The translations under genes and the position numbers were made by a program. DNA of 30,253 nucleotides from Strongylocentrotus pallidus (lineage: Eukaryota > Echinodermata > Echinoidea > Camarodonta > Strongylocentrotidae), in NCBI GenBank assembly GCA_030265145.1, contig JARBES010000130.1, forward strand, positions 42,967,092 through 42,997,344, read 5' to 3'. Shown one piece after another: positions 29,611-30,253 of the stretch; positions within the stretch are counted from its first letter, which is position 1; each line of letters opens with the position of its first letter. The notes under the pieces are model-generated. The model did not search any database. It saw nothing but the letters and a program-made list of their open reading frames with translations, and had not been told where the DNA came from.

Positions 29611-30253
29611 CGCCAAATTCTTGGCCATAGACGTAATGTATTATTTTTGTACGGTCTGTTATCGCTTTGGTGTTGGTGTGACAAAGGTATAATAAGTACC
29701 ATTTCAAATATCAACAGTCTTGTTGATAGTCTAAACAAGAGTTTTGCTTCAAAGCTAAGACCCAAGTTGGAGAACTTGCTTGCCATGCCATTTTGTTAGC
29801 TGCCAACAAGAAGCCGTAAGAGCTTTGTATTGTAAATGACAGTAACAGCTTTCTTGTGGGGCAGGCGATGATTTTTCTGATAAAAATCAGATGAAATCTA
29901 CCTATGTGGATGTATTATAAGTACTACCAAATGTAGCCCCTAAAATACTTCTGCTTTCGAGAAATTGAATAATAAAAAATTTACTAGAAAATCTAACTAG
30001 CCAGTAGGCCTATAGGAGAAGAAAATCACCTTTTTGAAATGCAAGAGACCTGAGGAAGTAGACAGAGGCACGCCATTACTTGTGACAGATTAAATCAGCT
30101 AATTATAAGGCATAAAGAAGGGAAACAGGAAGAGAGAATTGCCAAGAATATTGTTGTCATATGAAATATAACTCTGCTTGTCTAAAGGTCATTAGCATCT
30201 CAAGCAGCGTTTTTGCTAAGTAGGCTGCATATTCTTTACACTGTCTCAGCGTA

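Larger units (their letters stand above)
24001..30253. other. RASSF upstream region without a supportable gene
   Basis: The first 400 bases are the 5' leader and probable promoter. From 24421 to the end, no exon on either strand gave a recognisable protein. The region carries a nested hairpin (25919-25983), a TA-flanked foldback (26354-26697), a palindromic repeat (27395-27464), a pair of tttccattagcc direct repeats (near 26784 and 26861), poly-T/poly-A tracts near 28291-28315 and a 22-bp tandem repeat at 29548. It could include the intron of a longer RASSF isoform starting beyond the window. Confidence 0.75.

Noticed and set aside
24421-30253. Possible exon with the first half of the C1 domain
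   Set aside because: I searched the minus strand for WCDxC and IWG codon patterns and for a phase-1 donor after a Cys-x2-Cys context, and found none.
1-30253. Retrovirus-like, Polinton, LINE or transposase coding remnants
   Set aside because: No reverse transcriptase, integrase, capsid or transposase-like stretch was recognised. Only short noncoding foldbacks are present.

Overview
The window is animal genomic DNA: AT-rich, intron-heavy, without operons, with GT-AG introns, dispersed short hairpin repeats, minisatellites and one 100-base assembly gap. The base composition and the single RASSF1/3/5-type gene fit an invertebrate, perhaps a marine deuterostome such as an echinoderm. The species call is only an inference.

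One protein-coding gene fills most of the window on the minus strand, from an ATG at 24000 to a TGA at 505. I could assemble seven exons with consistent phases: 24000-23787, 16223-16102, 9997-9887, 8705-8523, 5863-5740, 1114-999 and 699-505. They give 1065 nt, or 354 residues. The product is a classical Ras-association domain family protein (RASSF1/3/5 group): the second half of a C1 zinc finger, an RA domain with a RASSF-type KFALFER motif, and a C-terminal SARAH helix (PELQNFLRILDKEE). In known animals these proteins link active Ras-like GTPases to MST/Hippo kinases through the SARAH helix. The first exon does not encode the front half of the C1 finger. It encodes an unfamiliar tryptophan-rich N-terminus, so this looks like an alternative-promoter isoform whose C1-bearing partner exon lies outside the window or was not recognised.

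Layout: 1-505 is the 3' UTR, with a 10-bp minisatellite and an overlapping pair of AATAAA signals at 71-80 (minus strand). 505-24000 is the gene, with introns of 7.6, 6.1, 1.2, 2.7, 4.6 and 0.3 kb. 24001-24420 is the 5' UTR and probable promoter, with CCAAT boxes and a 27-codon upstream ORF. 24421-30253 shows no gene I can support and carries repeats.

Points of interest: a candidate 36-nt in-frame cassette exon in intron 1, at the junction where vertebrate RASSF1 isoforms also vary; a decayed copy of the end of exon 4, including its splice donor, in intron 4; a 40-bp minisatellite carrying seven perfect POU octamers in intron 2; a family of about 70-bp palindromic repeats sharing a GAGAGCCAGAAGG core, at least seven copies; two other MITE-like foldbacks flanked by TA; and a perfect TCTCGCGAGA palindrome followed by a strong splice donor inside intron 2. 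No retroviral, Polinton, CRISPR, tRNA or rRNA feature was seen.
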